This document shows positions 1 through 9,635 of a stretch of DNA of 29,303 bases, one piece after another. The stretch comes from Sperchopsis tessellata (lineage: Eukaryota > Arthropoda > Insecta > Coleoptera > Hydrophilidae): assembly GCA_033557685.1 (NCBI GenBank), contig JAWQRN010000462.1, forward strand, positions 1-29,303, in the 5' to 3' direction. The notes under the pieces were generated by a model. The model had not been told where the DNA came from, ran no database searches, and was given only the letters and a program-made list of their open reading frames with translations. Both the position numbers and the translations under genes were made by a program. Each line of letters begins with the position of its first letter. Position 1 is the first letter of the stretch.

Positions 1-326
1 AGTGGGAGTAACGTTTACTTTTTCGAGCATGCGCACTTGTATACATTTATGAAGGACGCTTCTACTAGCAAAGAAGTCTGTCTTTCCCGTCTAAGAAGCT
101 GGTACACAAGGCAAATAAGCGCTGTTCGAAAAAGGTAAATAAACATATTTCAATAAATGTGTATTAATGTAACTTTCAATCACACATTTCTAAATGTATA
201 TATAGATACTCATTCTTTTTATATATATTCTATTAGGTTTTTCTTGTACAAATAACCCACCAAATATTGAAGATACGTTACAACCAGAGAAAGACATACA
301 CCACAGTTTTGTCGACCCCACTTTCC
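1..326. other. Intergenic or intronic DNA, nothing recognised
   Basis: No coding similarity, RNA gene or repeat is recognised here on either strand. The stretch is moderately AT-rich and runs up to the left arm of the foldback repeat. If mRpL21 continues leftwards, this may lie inside its third intron or carry its unseen terminal part. Confidence 0.4.
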
Positions 327-1013
327 TCCAAGGAGATCCAAGATGCCCAGTTGTTAAGAAATTCGTGGTATTTCTTTTTCCACACTGTTCCGAAGAAAAA
401 GTTCAATATAATTGTTGGTAGTTAGAGACTAAATTAAATTGTACATCAAATGTGTGTGTTTTATGGAGGAAACTTACCCAGAATACCTCCAAAAGGTACC
501 TAGTGCACCGTCCGCGTGCATTTTGAGCATTCGGCGGCCGCCGTGGTATTGTACCGGAAATATTAAAAAAAACTTATTCGATAGCTTATTTTCCTACCTT
601 CCGACGGTATTAGATTAAAATCCTTGAACACTGCTATGGTTCCGTGAATGCGATCATTGCTGGAGGTTTGTGACGAATGTAAAACGTGGATGGGCCGTAG
701 TAGGGTTCAAGGAAATTTCTCGAGATTTAAACTAATAACGTCGCAAGGTATGAAAATAAGCTATCGAATATGTTTATTTTATTAGAATATTTTTCTCCGG
801 TACAATACAACAGCGGCCGCCGAATGCTCAAAATGCACGCTCCTTTTGGAGGTTCTCTGGGTACTTTCCCTCCTTAGAACTCACACATTCGATGTCAAAT
901 TTTATTAATTCTCTAATTACCAACAATTTTATTAAAGTTTTTTTTGGAGTAGGGTGGAAGAAAAAAAAACACGAATTTCTTAACATCTGGGCATCTTGGA
1001 TCTCCTTGGAGGA
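327..1013. repeat. Long foldback (inverted repeat) element, ~300 bp arms
   Basis: The left arm (about 327-641) is the near reverse complement of the right arm (about 700-1013). Matching blocks include CCTCCAAGGAGATCCAAG at the left outer end against CTTGGATCTCCTTGGAGG at the right end. Further in, GCATTTTGAGCATTCGGCGG matches the complement of CCGAATGCTCAAAATGC, followed by TTGTACCGG and TATTCGATAGCTTATTTTC. I judge arm similarity at about 80% with small indels. The central ~60 bp is less well paired. No transposase is encoded; short ORFs inside are by-products of the palindrome. It could be a foldback or MITE-type DNA element, or two head-to-head copies of an ordinary repeat. Terminal duplications were not identified. 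Confidence 0.85.
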
Positions 1014-1640
1014 AAACATCTTCCACTTATTGAACTTCTTCCTAAACAATAGAAAAAATGGTAAAATTATTCTAGTGTCTACCCTAGGATAATTACTTGG
1101 TGTACAATACAGAACTAAACGCTGATACGAACTGCTGGGGCTAGTACTTCTGTGCTGAAGCCCCAGTTTGGCACAGTGGATTTTGGGCATACTTATCTCT
1201 CTCGGACATGTGTCGCTCATGTTTTCCTCCAGACACTGGCGAGGTTTTGGGCATCGTACTGTTCAAGCTCTCAAATCCGAGAGTTGTCGTGCGACTGTCC
1301 AGCATTGTACAGTTTTTGAGCTTGTCTCAATACAAACTCATCTAACGTATCGATCATAAGATCCTGATGTAGTGTTCGATTTCGAACGAAGAAGTGCGCA
1401 CGAGTTATTGATGCATGTAAGTTCGTACAACCACGCTGCGGAATTATATGGGAGTGCCGGCCGAATCATGCTCTGATAAAGCATGTTACCCCCATTAATT
1501 TGGCTTTAGTTAATGGCTGACATGCGTGTGTCAATTTCGTTCCTGGCGCAATGGAAACACTGGAATTTGCTTATGGAGCTAGGTGATACATCACCCCCAA
1601 ACTATGGCTTTAAATTTTCGCCTCTACGGTAATCGTCGTC
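1014..1640. other. Unassigned spacer with one small hairpin
   Basis: No gene is recognised. A hairpin is formed by CTGGGGCT (about 1135-1142) and AGCCCCAG (about 1160-1167) with an ~17-nt loop. The 1440-1620 part is less AT-rich than its surroundings and may belong to the transposon block that follows, but it matches nothing else in the window. Confidence 0.35.
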
Positions 1641-1644
1641 AGCG

Positions 1645-1778
1645 CTATTGTGGTGGTGTTACCGAATTAGGAAGGCTTTATAAACCATGAGCGCAAAGAA
1701 GAGGCAATGTTGAAGAAATGCTGGAAGGCATATGCAATATTGCTCATGGCATGAAGGGGGGTTTTAGTCGGCAGGCGG
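1645..1778 (+). repeat. LTR-like scrap followed by R1-like LINE 3' end fragment
   Basis: Bases 1645-1710 repeat an internal piece of the LTR-like repeats: GTTACCGAATTAGGAAGGC occurs here, near 1914 and near 4801. Bases 1713-1778 then repeat the 3' end of the R1-like ORF2 near 4490-4555 (GCTGGAAGG, then ATATTGCTCATGGCATGAAG, then TTAGTCGG). This places a LINE 3' end directly upstream of an LTR-like repeat, as is also found at the right-hand copy. It reads as a rearranged, mostly deleted tandem copy of the composite element. Confidence 0.7.
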
Positions 1779-1806
1779 TGTTAAGAAAATTTCCCCTTGT
1801 ACCCCC

Positions 1807-2451
1807 CAGTATGATGTTATCCGCAGACAGCAAGCCCGGTATCAAGAGCGATACCGTGGACCAGAGGAGGAGCAGCCACTCTTCCAACTTGTCCTGTTGC
1901 GGTGGCGTTACCGAATTAGGAAGGCTTTATAAGCCATTAGCGAAAAACAGAGAGGCATTCAAGTTAAGCCACAGCCAGCAACGATCACCAGGTAAACTTC
2001 CTCTACACATCAGGTTTGTACTTTGCACCCACCTCCATAAGTACATTTCATTTGTAAGGTAAAGTTTGTTTTCTCACTTTACATTCTTTTATACAATATG
2101 CTTGATACACTGCACTTATTGACTCCAAGTATCTGTCCATATATATTTTTATTATAAACCTACTGTATTTATTTTATTCATTCTATCATTATTACTATAT
2201 CTTGTGAAATATTATTTTATACTAAGTTTATTTTCTTTACTCAATTCTTTTATATTAGACTCTAATGTATTTATAGTTTCTGCTACAATTAATAATTTCT
2301 ATTGCATTAGTTTAATATACATTCTTTTTACAATTTTACTTATTTTCTTTTCTCTTAAATTGTTTTTTCAATCATTATTATTATGTACCCTCTTGTTTGC
2401 TCGTACTGCTTCCTCTCTCCCCCATCTTGGTGGCTGTAAGTTGTTCGAGCA
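1807..2451 (+). repeat. LTR-like direct repeat, left copy
   Basis: This aligns over about 645 bp with 4690-5345. Shared blocks include ATGATGTTATCCG, AGCAAGCCCGGTATCAAGAG, the GTTACCGAATTAGG block, TTTGTACTTTGCACCC, CACTTTACATTC and CCCCCATCTTGGTGGCTGTA. Similarity stops just after GTTGTTCGAGCA at 2451, and the decayed gag begins at once, as expected for a 5' LTR. About 50 bp at the left end, including the terminal TG, are missing compared with the right copy. No convincing tRNA primer-binding site follows. An alternative is a non-LTR 3'-UTR repeat, but the position around gag/protease and the purine tract before the right copy favour an LTR. Confidence 0.68.
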
Positions 2452-2462
2452 CCAAGAGGCTA

Positions 2463-3000
2463 ATGGAGCGCATGGCTCCGAAACCAACGTCTCCACCTTT
2501 ACTAACCTTCTGTGGCGGCCCAGCAGAAGACTTGGAGGAATTCATAACTGACTGTGAAACCCACTTCACAGAAGCTGCCTCTCGTTCAAGCCAGTTAAAA
2601 ATTGGTAAAAGCCCAACTCCAAGACGCAGCTGCCACTTGGTGGAAACCTTTCCGAGGCCTCAACCTGACATGGGAAGATTTCAGGACACATTTAAGAAGA
2701 AAACGCATTGGTCCCGAAGTATTGCTCCTACTGACAGCCTAGCTGTATGAGCAACAACAAACTCTTAAAGATGATACAACAGTCTTCCGTTTAAGAAGGC
2801 CCTCTTCAAGAGACTCCAGCCCGCAACCAAGGATGAGATCATCCCCTTTTTAACATGCCCCGATCACCATGGTTGACCTCATCGCCAGAGCAACTGCTGC
2901 AGAGATGGACCTCAATGAAGCTGCACAGGAAGCCCCGAGATCCAGCTCCAGTGACAACCAACTGACCAAGTGTTGTCATTGTCCGAGAACATACATTTTC
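2463..3000 (+). pseudogene. Decayed Gypsy-type gag
   Basis: Starting at ATG 2463, with an in-frame ATG at 2472, the translation reads LLTFCGGPAEDLEEFITDCE followed by helices with TWW and LTWEDF-like motifs. This layout (FxGxPxxLxxFxxxC, aromatic, then WxxF) is that of the retrotransposon gag capsid domain in Gypsy elements. Frameshifts occur near 2620 and 2700, and stops appear after about 2750. A CxxC pair near 2970 may be the remains of a zinc knuckle; the H and last C are not seen. The product would have packaged the element RNA. It is clearly non-functional and lies just inside the left LTR-like repeat. Confidence 0.7.
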
Positions 3001-3118
3001 ATCTCTTCTAACATCCAACTAACCGACATCAAGGCAAAATAGCACTAGGCCAGCCCGTCTTTACTAGTTGAGTTGGCCTTGAAGAACCACCTTGTTTGAG
3101 TAAAGCTTTACAAGGAGG

Positions 3119-3400
3119 AACAGCATTGCCTTCAACATATATGGACGACCTGTGAAGGTGCTTCTTGACTAAGCAGCCAGCCATAATTTTATTCATAGCT
3201 CTATCGCTCAAGAGGAGCGGATCCCCACCTACTCAAATGTCCAACTGGCAGAAGAAAGTACCAGTATGATAATTCTTGGAGAAGTTACCATCCCAATCGA
3301 AACCAACATAACGATGGCCACCTCATTCCTCGTAGTTAATAAACTAAAAAGACCTCATTCTGAACCTCCCATAGTTTATAACAAATCAAGCTGTGATTGA
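3119..3400 (+). pseudogene. Decayed retropepsin-like protease of the Gypsy element
   Basis: The frame beginning near 3122 reads IYGRPVKVLLD, a stop, then AASHNFI. This is the retropepsin active-site pattern (LLD-T/S-G-ASHNFI) with the T/S codon changed to TAA and the glycine to alanine. The frame stays open for roughly 60 more codons with the usual beta-rich follow-on (about IILGEVTIPIE near 3268-3300). In Gypsy elements this aspartic protease matures Gag-Pol and lies between gag and reverse transcriptase, as here. Both active-site changes make it dead. The rest of pol (RT, RNase H, integrase) is absent and is replaced by the LINE segment that follows. Confidence 0.68.
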
Positions 3401-3544
3401 TTTACATCGAGGATGTGTCCATTATGGGGTCCACCAACGAAGTACAGTGCACTGGACCCCCAAGTTAGTAAACAAAGAAAGTCACGTGGACACCACAGAA
3501 TTGGCACATTAAAATCCTGAAGAGCTCAAACCTGAGCTCCAGCT

Positions 3545-4560
3545 CCAAGATTTTGCAGAGGTCTGCCAAGAAAAAGAATCCCAGATACGACCTACCAGGA
3601 GAGGGGTTTACAGCTAGCACAACAAAGACTGAGATGGTAATATTAACGGGCAAAAATACCCTTAGGGATTTCAGAATAAGAGTAGGAGAGGAGGTAAAAG
3701 CGAGCCGCAAACACGTGAAGTACCTGGGTGTCACTCTCAGCAAGAGTATAAATATGAGCGAGCACATTAAACAGGCCACAAGGAGGACGGAAAACTCTAT
3801 AAAGGCGCTTGGCAGACTAATGCCTAACTTGGGAGGAGCAGGACCGGGTCGCAGACGGATCCTGGGCTCTATGGCGGCTTCTATAATGCTCAGGTTTGGT
3901 ACGATTTTGTACATAGCAAGGCCAAATATAGAAGGCTAATGGAAAGGGCACACAGGAATTCAGACATAAGAATTTCCAACGCCTACAGAACCGCGTCGAC
4001 GTGCGCTATTCAGGTTGTGGCCCGGCTGGTACCAATTCTTCTGTTGGCTAAGGAAAGAACATATAAACCTGGAGAAGATAAGAAAGAAGAAAAGACTGGG
4101 GCAAGGCAGGTGTCTATTGAAAGATGGGAGGAGGAATGGAGAGTCAGAGTAGTGAGTGGCTATTTATGCGCGAGGTTAATTCAAAGCATCACCCATTGGA
4201 TAACTAGGAAGCACGGCGAGGTGGGATACTACGTGACTCAGTTTCTGACGGGGAAAGGCTTGTCGTATCTTAGCAGGATGAACCTAAGAGAAAGAGGCAC
4301 GTGCGAGTATTGTTGCGAAACGGATATGCCTGAACATACAGTCTTTCACAGAGAGGATGGCGAAGAGACGTATAAATGTAAACAACGTGGTGGATATTTT
4401 GTTGGAAAGTGAGGAGGGTTGGAATATTGTGGAGGGGATGCTGATAGGAATTTTGAGTGAGAAGAAAATAGCGAGACAGGGTCTGGTGAGACAATGCTGG
4501 AAGGTGTATCCTAATATTGCTCATGGCATGAAGGGGAGGGGTTAGTCGGTAGGCATCCGG
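3545..4560 (+). pseudogene. R1-clade non-LTR retrotransposon ORF2, 3' portion
   Basis: Three frames in series give the C-terminal half of an R1-like ORF2. The first (about 3553-3939) has KTEMVILTG, KYLGVTLSK and LGRLMPNLGG, the end of the reverse transcriptase and the thumb. The second (about 3930-4412) has SNAYRTAST, HGEVGYYVTQFLTGKG and the zinc-knuckle start CEYCCETDMPEH, whose last cysteine is not visible. The third (about 4357-4545) has NVVDILLESEEGWNIVEGML and ends GMKGRG-stop. Frameshifts lie near 3930 and 4380. The endonuclease and RT catalytic domains are missing, so the copy is 5'-truncated and dead. R1-type elements copy RNA into nicked DNA by target-primed reverse transcription. 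It sits inside the Gypsy remnant, between protease and 3' LTR. Confidence 0.85.
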
Positions 4561-4621
4561 GCCCTCTTCCTGGATAAATCCAACACAACATCTTTAGAAA
4601 ATTTATCCTTCTTCAATTTAC

Positions 4622-4638
4622 AAGAAAAAAAAAAGGAG
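4622..4638 (+). other. Candidate polypurine tract of the Gypsy element
   Basis: Seventeen consecutive purines (AAGA10GGAG) end immediately before TGTGGAGG at 4639. A purine tract directly before a TG-starting repeat is the plus-strand priming site of LTR retrotransposons. It could instead be a LINE poly(A) tail, but the GGAG end and the position next to the direct repeat favour a polypurine tract. Confidence 0.55.
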
Positions 4639-5345
4639 TGTGGAGGAACGAATGGTAATGAGACTGTGCCACCTCGAGATGTTGCAGCAGTACATGATGT
4701 TATCCGTAGAGAGCAAGCCCGGTATCAAGAGCGATACCGTGGACTAGATGGGGAGGAGCAGCCACTCTCCCAACCTGGATAACTTGTCCTGTTGCTGTGG
4801 CGTTACCGAATTAGGAAGGCTTTATAAGCCGTTAGCGAAAAGCAGAGAGGCATTCAAGTTTCGCAACAGCCAGCAGCCATCACCAGGTAAACCTCCTCCA
4901 CACATCACCTTTGTACTTTGCACCCGCCTCCATTAGCACATTTCATTTGTTAGGCTAAGCTTGTTTTCTCACTTTACATTCTTTTATATAATATACTTGA
5001 TACACTGCATTTACTGTGTCTAAGCATCTGTCCATATATATTTTCATTATAAACCTACTGTATATATTTTATTCAGTCTATCATTATTACTATATCTTGT
5101 GTACTATTGTTTTATACTAAGTTTATTTTTTTACTAAATTCTTTTATATTGGACTCTAATGAATTTATAGTTACTGCTACAACTAGTAATTTCCCTTGCA
5201 TTAGTTTAATATACATTCTTTTTGCAACTTTACTAAGTTTCTTTTCTTTAAAATGTTTCTATTTATCATTATTATTATGTACCCCCTTGTATGCTCCTAC
5301 TTCCTCCTCTCTCCCCCATCTTGGTGGCTGTACGTTGTTCCAGCA
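4639..5345 (+). repeat. LTR-like direct repeat, right copy (candidate 3' LTR)
   Basis: This copy begins TGTGGAGG directly after the purine tract and ends in CCAGCA where similarity to the left copy stops, giving about 707 bp with TG...CA ends. It pairs with 1807-2451. TATA-like sequence (TATATAATATA) lies near 4984. The first ~90 bases also read as open protein frame (VPPRDVAAVHDVIRREQARY) that stays largely open with multiple-of-three indels in both copies, so part of this repeat may derive from coding sequence. No target-site duplication was confirmed because the left end of the left copy is deleted. Confidence 0.65.
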
Positions 5346-5384
5346 TATCAAGCACACGCTTTGTCACGAGCAATAATTTAGACC

Positions 5385-6890
5385 GCTGTCGCTGACCTAA
5401 ATATACTCAACAAAACAATAAAAAAAATCCATAGACATCCACAAAAATACACAATGGGCCAAATTAGTGATTGAACTGGACGACAATCCCTGGAAACTCC
5501 CCCGAATCCAGACAAAAAAAAAATAAACGAAAACACATCTATATACACAATCACAACAATTCCACTGCATTATACAACATAGAGAAGGCAAACTTTCTGG
5601 TCAACACATTCGCAACACAACTAAAAACCCTTCCCCATAAGCAGACACAAAAATCAACGGCAATCTAGTCAACGCATCAATCAAAAAACTAGTAGCAGAC
5701 ACACATCCACATTACTTCCGAAATAGTCCAATGCAAGCTTAAAATCCTTAAACCCAGAAAGCCCCAGGTCTAGACAATATACCCAACTACACTCTATAAA
5801 ATGTTCCCCTAAATGCCATAGTCTTCCTGGCAGCCCTATTCCACCAGATAATTAAATTATCAATATCTTAGGATCAATCATCAATAACTATCTCCTTGAC
5901 TTCCTAGAAAAATCAATACTCAACTTCCAATTCAGCTTCCGCAGGAACCACTCGTAAACTCAGCGACTCTTCCGTATCACTGAGAACATCTTGACCCAGT
6001 TAAACCACAGAGTTAACACTGGCATGCTCACCCTTAACTTAACCCAAGCCTTCGATAAAGTATGGCACCACAGTATACATATCAAACTTTCCAAAGCCAA
6101 AATCCCCCTTAGCATAACTAAACTCATCAAATCGAACCACGAAGAATGTCTTCTCAGGCATCATTGCCAGCATAATCTCTACAAAACAAACAACTATCTC
6201 TGACATCACACAAGGCTCCTGCCTAGGGCCAATCCTCTTTTGAATTTACTTCATGATATACTCCCCCTAAACCACAGAACCTCCATCTCCCAATAAGCTG
6301 ACGACATCGCAATCAGTAGCAAATCCATTCAAAACTCCATCATAACACGAAACCTCTAAAATCAATTAGACGCAAACCAGAAATACCTTCAGAAATGGGG
6401 CATTAAAATAAATCCCCTGAAAATAAAAGTAATCATCTTCTCCGCCAGACACGCTCCTCCTACACAATAACATTTTCTTAGACAACATCCCTATCCCCTA
6501 GTCACCCCATATCAAATACCACCTGGACAGACGACTAACGTTCACACCTAAACACATAAGCTACCTCAAACAAAAATCTCTCGAAAAATTCAAATTCCTA
6601 TATCCACTACTAAATTCACCTCACATCTCCCAAAAACCCACTTACAAATCATACGTCCGACCCATCCTTACATACGCCAACCCCAGCTGGTACACAATCA
6701 CTAACAACTCCTCCAAATAATACTTACAAAGTATACAAAACCGATACCTCAGAATAGCCACCAAACTACCAGGTACCCCTCCCCATAAAGCTCCGCTACG
6801 AACATGAAACCCTTTCATAATTACTTAAGATGAACTGATCAAGATACCCTCAAACTTCAGACATAAAACCCCCCATGGCAATTATAAACC
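5385..6890 (+). pseudogene. Jockey-like LINE reverse transcriptase pseudogene
   Basis: Fragments in all three plus frames follow the order of a Jockey-clade ORF2. There is a linker with WKLP near 5490, KAPGLDNIP near 5760, RRNHS near 5940 and QAFDKVWHH near 6045. ITQGSCLGPILF follows near 6203, then ADDIAIS near 6300, LDRRLTFTPKHISYL near 6520 and RPILTYANPSWYT near 6660. The ADD catalytic motif is still visible, but many stops and frameshifts break the frame. The 5' endonuclease and ORF1 are absent, as is usual for a 5'-truncated LINE. It begins about 40 bp after the LTR-like repeat. Loss is ancient, judged by the density of stops. Confidence 0.82.
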
Positions 6891-6965
6891 CCAAATAAAT
6901 GAATAAAGGACTTTTAAAAGTTAAGCAAAGTACGATTTAAGAACAAACTGTTGTTTTATTTGTAA

Positions 6966-6983
6966 CGAACCCTAAAGGGTTCG
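6966..6983. other. Short perfect hairpin
   Basis: CGAACCCT and AGGGTTCG form an 8-bp stem around AA, between two LINE fragments. No run of T follows and no function is evident. Confidence 0.4.
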
Positions 6984-7035
6984 AGGCAAGAGGTAACCTG
7001 GATACTACTCAGCGCAATTTCAATCAGGTTTTTTA

Positions 7036-7380
7036 AGTAGAAGTCATCATATCGTATCTGGCCGACAGGAGATTCTATGACAGTAGCAAAGAAACGGCGT
7101 CGACTAGTATAGTCAATAGGGCAGGCGTACCGTAAGGTAGCCCATCAAGACACATTAGCCAGATGGCTCCCTTGGAGTTATTCAGCATTGACATCCTCCG
7201 GAATTTACGGCTAAATACCTAGGCATTACCCTTGATAGACGGTTGAACTTTCGGAGCCAAACAAACTCTGTTCTGTGTAAGAAAACCGGGCAGTTCTGCA
7301 GACTTTACCCTCTGTTAAACTGCCGGTCAAAATTATCGTTTGATACAAAGCGTGTACTTTATCAGAGCATGAATATCAAT
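7036..7380 (+). pseudogene. Second Jockey-like LINE fragment, internally deleted
   Basis: The first part reads IISYLADRRFYD and then AGVP-stop-GS near 7118-7140, the RT motif just before the catalytic ADD region. After a deletion and frame change, the next part reads KYLGITLDRRLNFRSQ near 7212-7260 and LYPLLNCRSKLS near 7300-7335, the thumb/C-terminal region of Jockey-clade RT. About 200-250 bp that should carry the ADD motif are missing. The open frame runs on to 7557 but is not recognisable after about 7380. It is a separate copy from the 5385-6890 element, because both contain the LDRRL region. Confidence 0.75.
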
Positions 7381-8170
7381 AATTTTAATGAAATTCTTCT
7401 TCGGAACAAGGTGGAATTTAAAAATAAGTATGAATTCTTTAACACCTGTGATACGCAACTGCTATCATTAACGACACAACAATGCCAAACACATAAGCCG
7501 CTGTCTTTCTCTTCACTAAGGTGTTCCAGGATAAATAAAAATAGTATCTCCGTTTGAATGAAAACTTCTCATCACTTGAATCCCCACCTCAACTCTTTGT
7601 TAATTGACCATATGGTTTTTGATTTGTTAACAGAGTTACATGTTTGTAAGATATTTAGTTGTTTCTCTTCACATAACAATGAATCAAACCATACTGTAAC
7701 TAAATAAAATGTTACTTATCGAAACCACAGATTGTTTGTATATTTAAGTCCCTCCTAGACGACGAGAGCCACATAGACTTTTCCTTTATTACAACAAGGC
7801 AACTGCCTATAGGCCTCTAAACCGAAACACGTCACTCACTAGCTTGGTACATAACCACTGAGTCACCGGAGCAACTAAAAAAATATATATATATAGTATA
7901 ACAAATAAATTTAAAATGTTTTATTTTTAAATTTTTATTACTAAAAACAAATTAACAATTAAAAACTCCTTGTTTGTACATTTACAACTTCTGGTGCCTT
8001 ATTTATTTTTCCAGTTAATTCTATTTGGTTGATCAATAACATGGTTTGTTGCACTCTGTAAACTAAAAAATAAAATGATTATATAAGAACACAAATTTTA
8101 TTTAATTTAAAATTTAAATATTTATGTTGTTTATAGGTAGACATTATAGCTAGATAGAACTCATATTTAC
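7381..8170. other. AT-rich spacer, nothing recognised
   Basis: No gene is seen. A short (AT)n run lies near 7881-7893, and AT-rich DNA continues to about 8130. The tail of the preceding open frame (to 7557) has no recognisable motif. Confidence 0.4.
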
Positions 8171-8171
8171 G

Positions 8172-8258
8172 CATCAATCTTCGATCCCAAACAAAGATCG
8201 ATTGATAGAAAATCTATATTTGCTCAAAATCGATGTTTGATCAAGATCGATTTTTATA
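8172..8258. repeat. GATC/ATCGAT-rich repeat, left copy
   Basis: The segment is crowded with GATCGAT, ATCGAT and TTGATCAA. TTTGATCAAGATCGATTTTT (8236-8255) resembles CTTGATCAAAATCAATTTT at 9609-9627, both as a direct and as an inverted match because the motif is partly self-complementary. It may be one end of a ~1.45 kb non-autonomous DNA element. Confidence 0.45.
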
Positions 8259-9226
8259 ATGAACATATACACAAACAATTACAGAACATCTCCCCACAAT
8301 AAGTTACATTTCATAGAACTGCTTTTCTTTTTAAGCCTTATTCGTCAACAGGGTTACCATCTCTTCAGCTATGGCTGCACTTTTTCCGTGCTAAGGGTTA
8401 ATATATTAAAACGGGCGAAGCAAATATTCAATACCGAAAATTAAATTTTAAACCTAAATATATTTTAATTTGTTAATTGCATTGTTTTCAGATTTTGTTG
8501 TTGTTTTTTTTAATATCGGGAGTTATTTTAGAGTTTCAAGGTTGTTAATAAAAATAAATAAAATCTGTGGTACAGAAGTATATTCACTGGTGAAACAAGG
8601 CACTAACCAGCAGCAGGCCCATGGGTTGAGAAGCTCAGCCTATAGAAATTTTAGTTTTTCTTGTACCACCATTTCACATCATTATTTCGAGGGTTGAACA
8701 TTATTTTTATTTAAATGTAACTGTAAAATTTATAGATAAATAAAAGAAATAAAATATTTTTATCAAGTATTATTATGAAGTATTTAATATTTTAACTTGG
8801 AAGCTTTGCTCGAGATTTGATTTAATCAAGTTTCAAAGCAATACATTCGTATCCTAAAATCCTGAAAGAACAAATTTTTCAATGGTTGCTAGGTAGTATT
8901 AATATAAACCCTATATCCCATGGACAAGGACCAGTGCACAAAATTATTTGATGAGTTTTTAAACTAACTTTATTTAAATTTTACTCAAAATTGCCAAATC
9001 TATTTTTTAAAATTTCTCGCTCCCAGAGTTTCTTAATATTGAAAACTTACAGGAAAAATAGCAAACATATAACGTTTATAGGGAACATTCACACACATAC
9101 AAATACTATTTCTGTAAATGAAAATAGTGTAGTCTTCAAAATTTGATTTAATTAATTTTTTAAATTTTTACAAATACGATGTTTAAAAATTTGTCCCTAA
9201 AAGCATGATGTAGCAAACACTTTTAG
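8259..9226. other. AT-rich DNA between the GATC-rich repeats
   Basis: Short open frames at 8259-8444 and 8470-8697 show no known domain, skewed AT-driven composition and no splice context, so I do not call them genes. A weak further match to the flanking repeats (TTGATTTAATCAAG) lies near 8818. Confidence 0.35.
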
Positions 9227-9550
9227 ATGTACATTGAAGAAGCTAATATCACATTTTCAGAGGCCATGCACACTTTCATAAAAAAAATTCAAGGGCATCC
9301 TTCTGCGCCCCGAATAATTTCTTCGTGGGTGACCTATTATTATATAATTACTAATCATTTTGTTTCAAAAAATATCTCCGGGTCAAGTCCAGACAACTTA
9401 CCCGGATTCAAAGCAAGTTGGTATTGTATTTGCAAAACTAAAGATATTTTATTTTCGTCGAATAAAAATGAGAAAACTTTTAGTGAGGCATTTTTGTTAT
9501 ATGGTCTAGTTGCAAATAAGAATGTAAGTACATGGACAATGATAGGGTAG
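9227..9550 (+). CDS. Unrecognised 107-residue ORF, doubtful gene
   Basis: This is a 107-residue open frame in AT-rich DNA where stops are frequent, so its length is mildly notable. Its composition is fairly protein-like (GHPSAPRIISSWVTYYYI near residues 28-45, then PDNLPGFKASWYC). I recognise no domain, signal peptide or convincing transmembrane pattern. No splice sites or promoter can be defended. It ends at the start of the right GATC-rich repeat, so it may be a remnant of a protein carried by that putative element. It could equally be chance. Confidence 0.2.
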   Translation: MYIEEANITFSEAMHTFIKKIQGHPSAPRIISSWVTYYYIITNHFVSKNISGSSPDNLPGFKASWYCICKTKDILFSSNKNEKTFSEAFLLYGLVANKNVSTWTMIG

Positions 9551-9635
9551 GATCAAACTTGCATATAAAGATTGATCCTCAGTCGAAAATTGATAACTTA
9601 TGATCAAACTTGATCAAAATCAATTTTCAAATTTT
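9551..9635. repeat. GATC-rich repeat, right copy
   Basis: The segment contains four spaced GATCAA or GATCCT-type motifs, including TGATCAAACTTGATCAAAAT at 9601-9620. It resembles 8172-8258 and directly follows the stop of the 9227-9550 ORF. Confidence 0.45.

Noticed and set aside
828..1220. 130-residue minus-strand ORF across the right arm of the palindrome
   Set aside because: It is a by-product of the inverted repeat, with no domain, poly-Phe runs from poly-A, and an overlapping ORF on the other strand.
3465..3914. 149-residue minus-strand ORF
   Set aside because: It is antisense to clear R1-like ORF2 sequence and is hydrophobic only because the opposite strand is basic coding DNA.
4622..4638. 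LINE poly(A) tail instead of a polypurine tract
   Set aside because: The tract ends GGAG directly before a TG-starting direct repeat, and R1-like elements often lack long poly(A). I keep the alternative open in the feature note.
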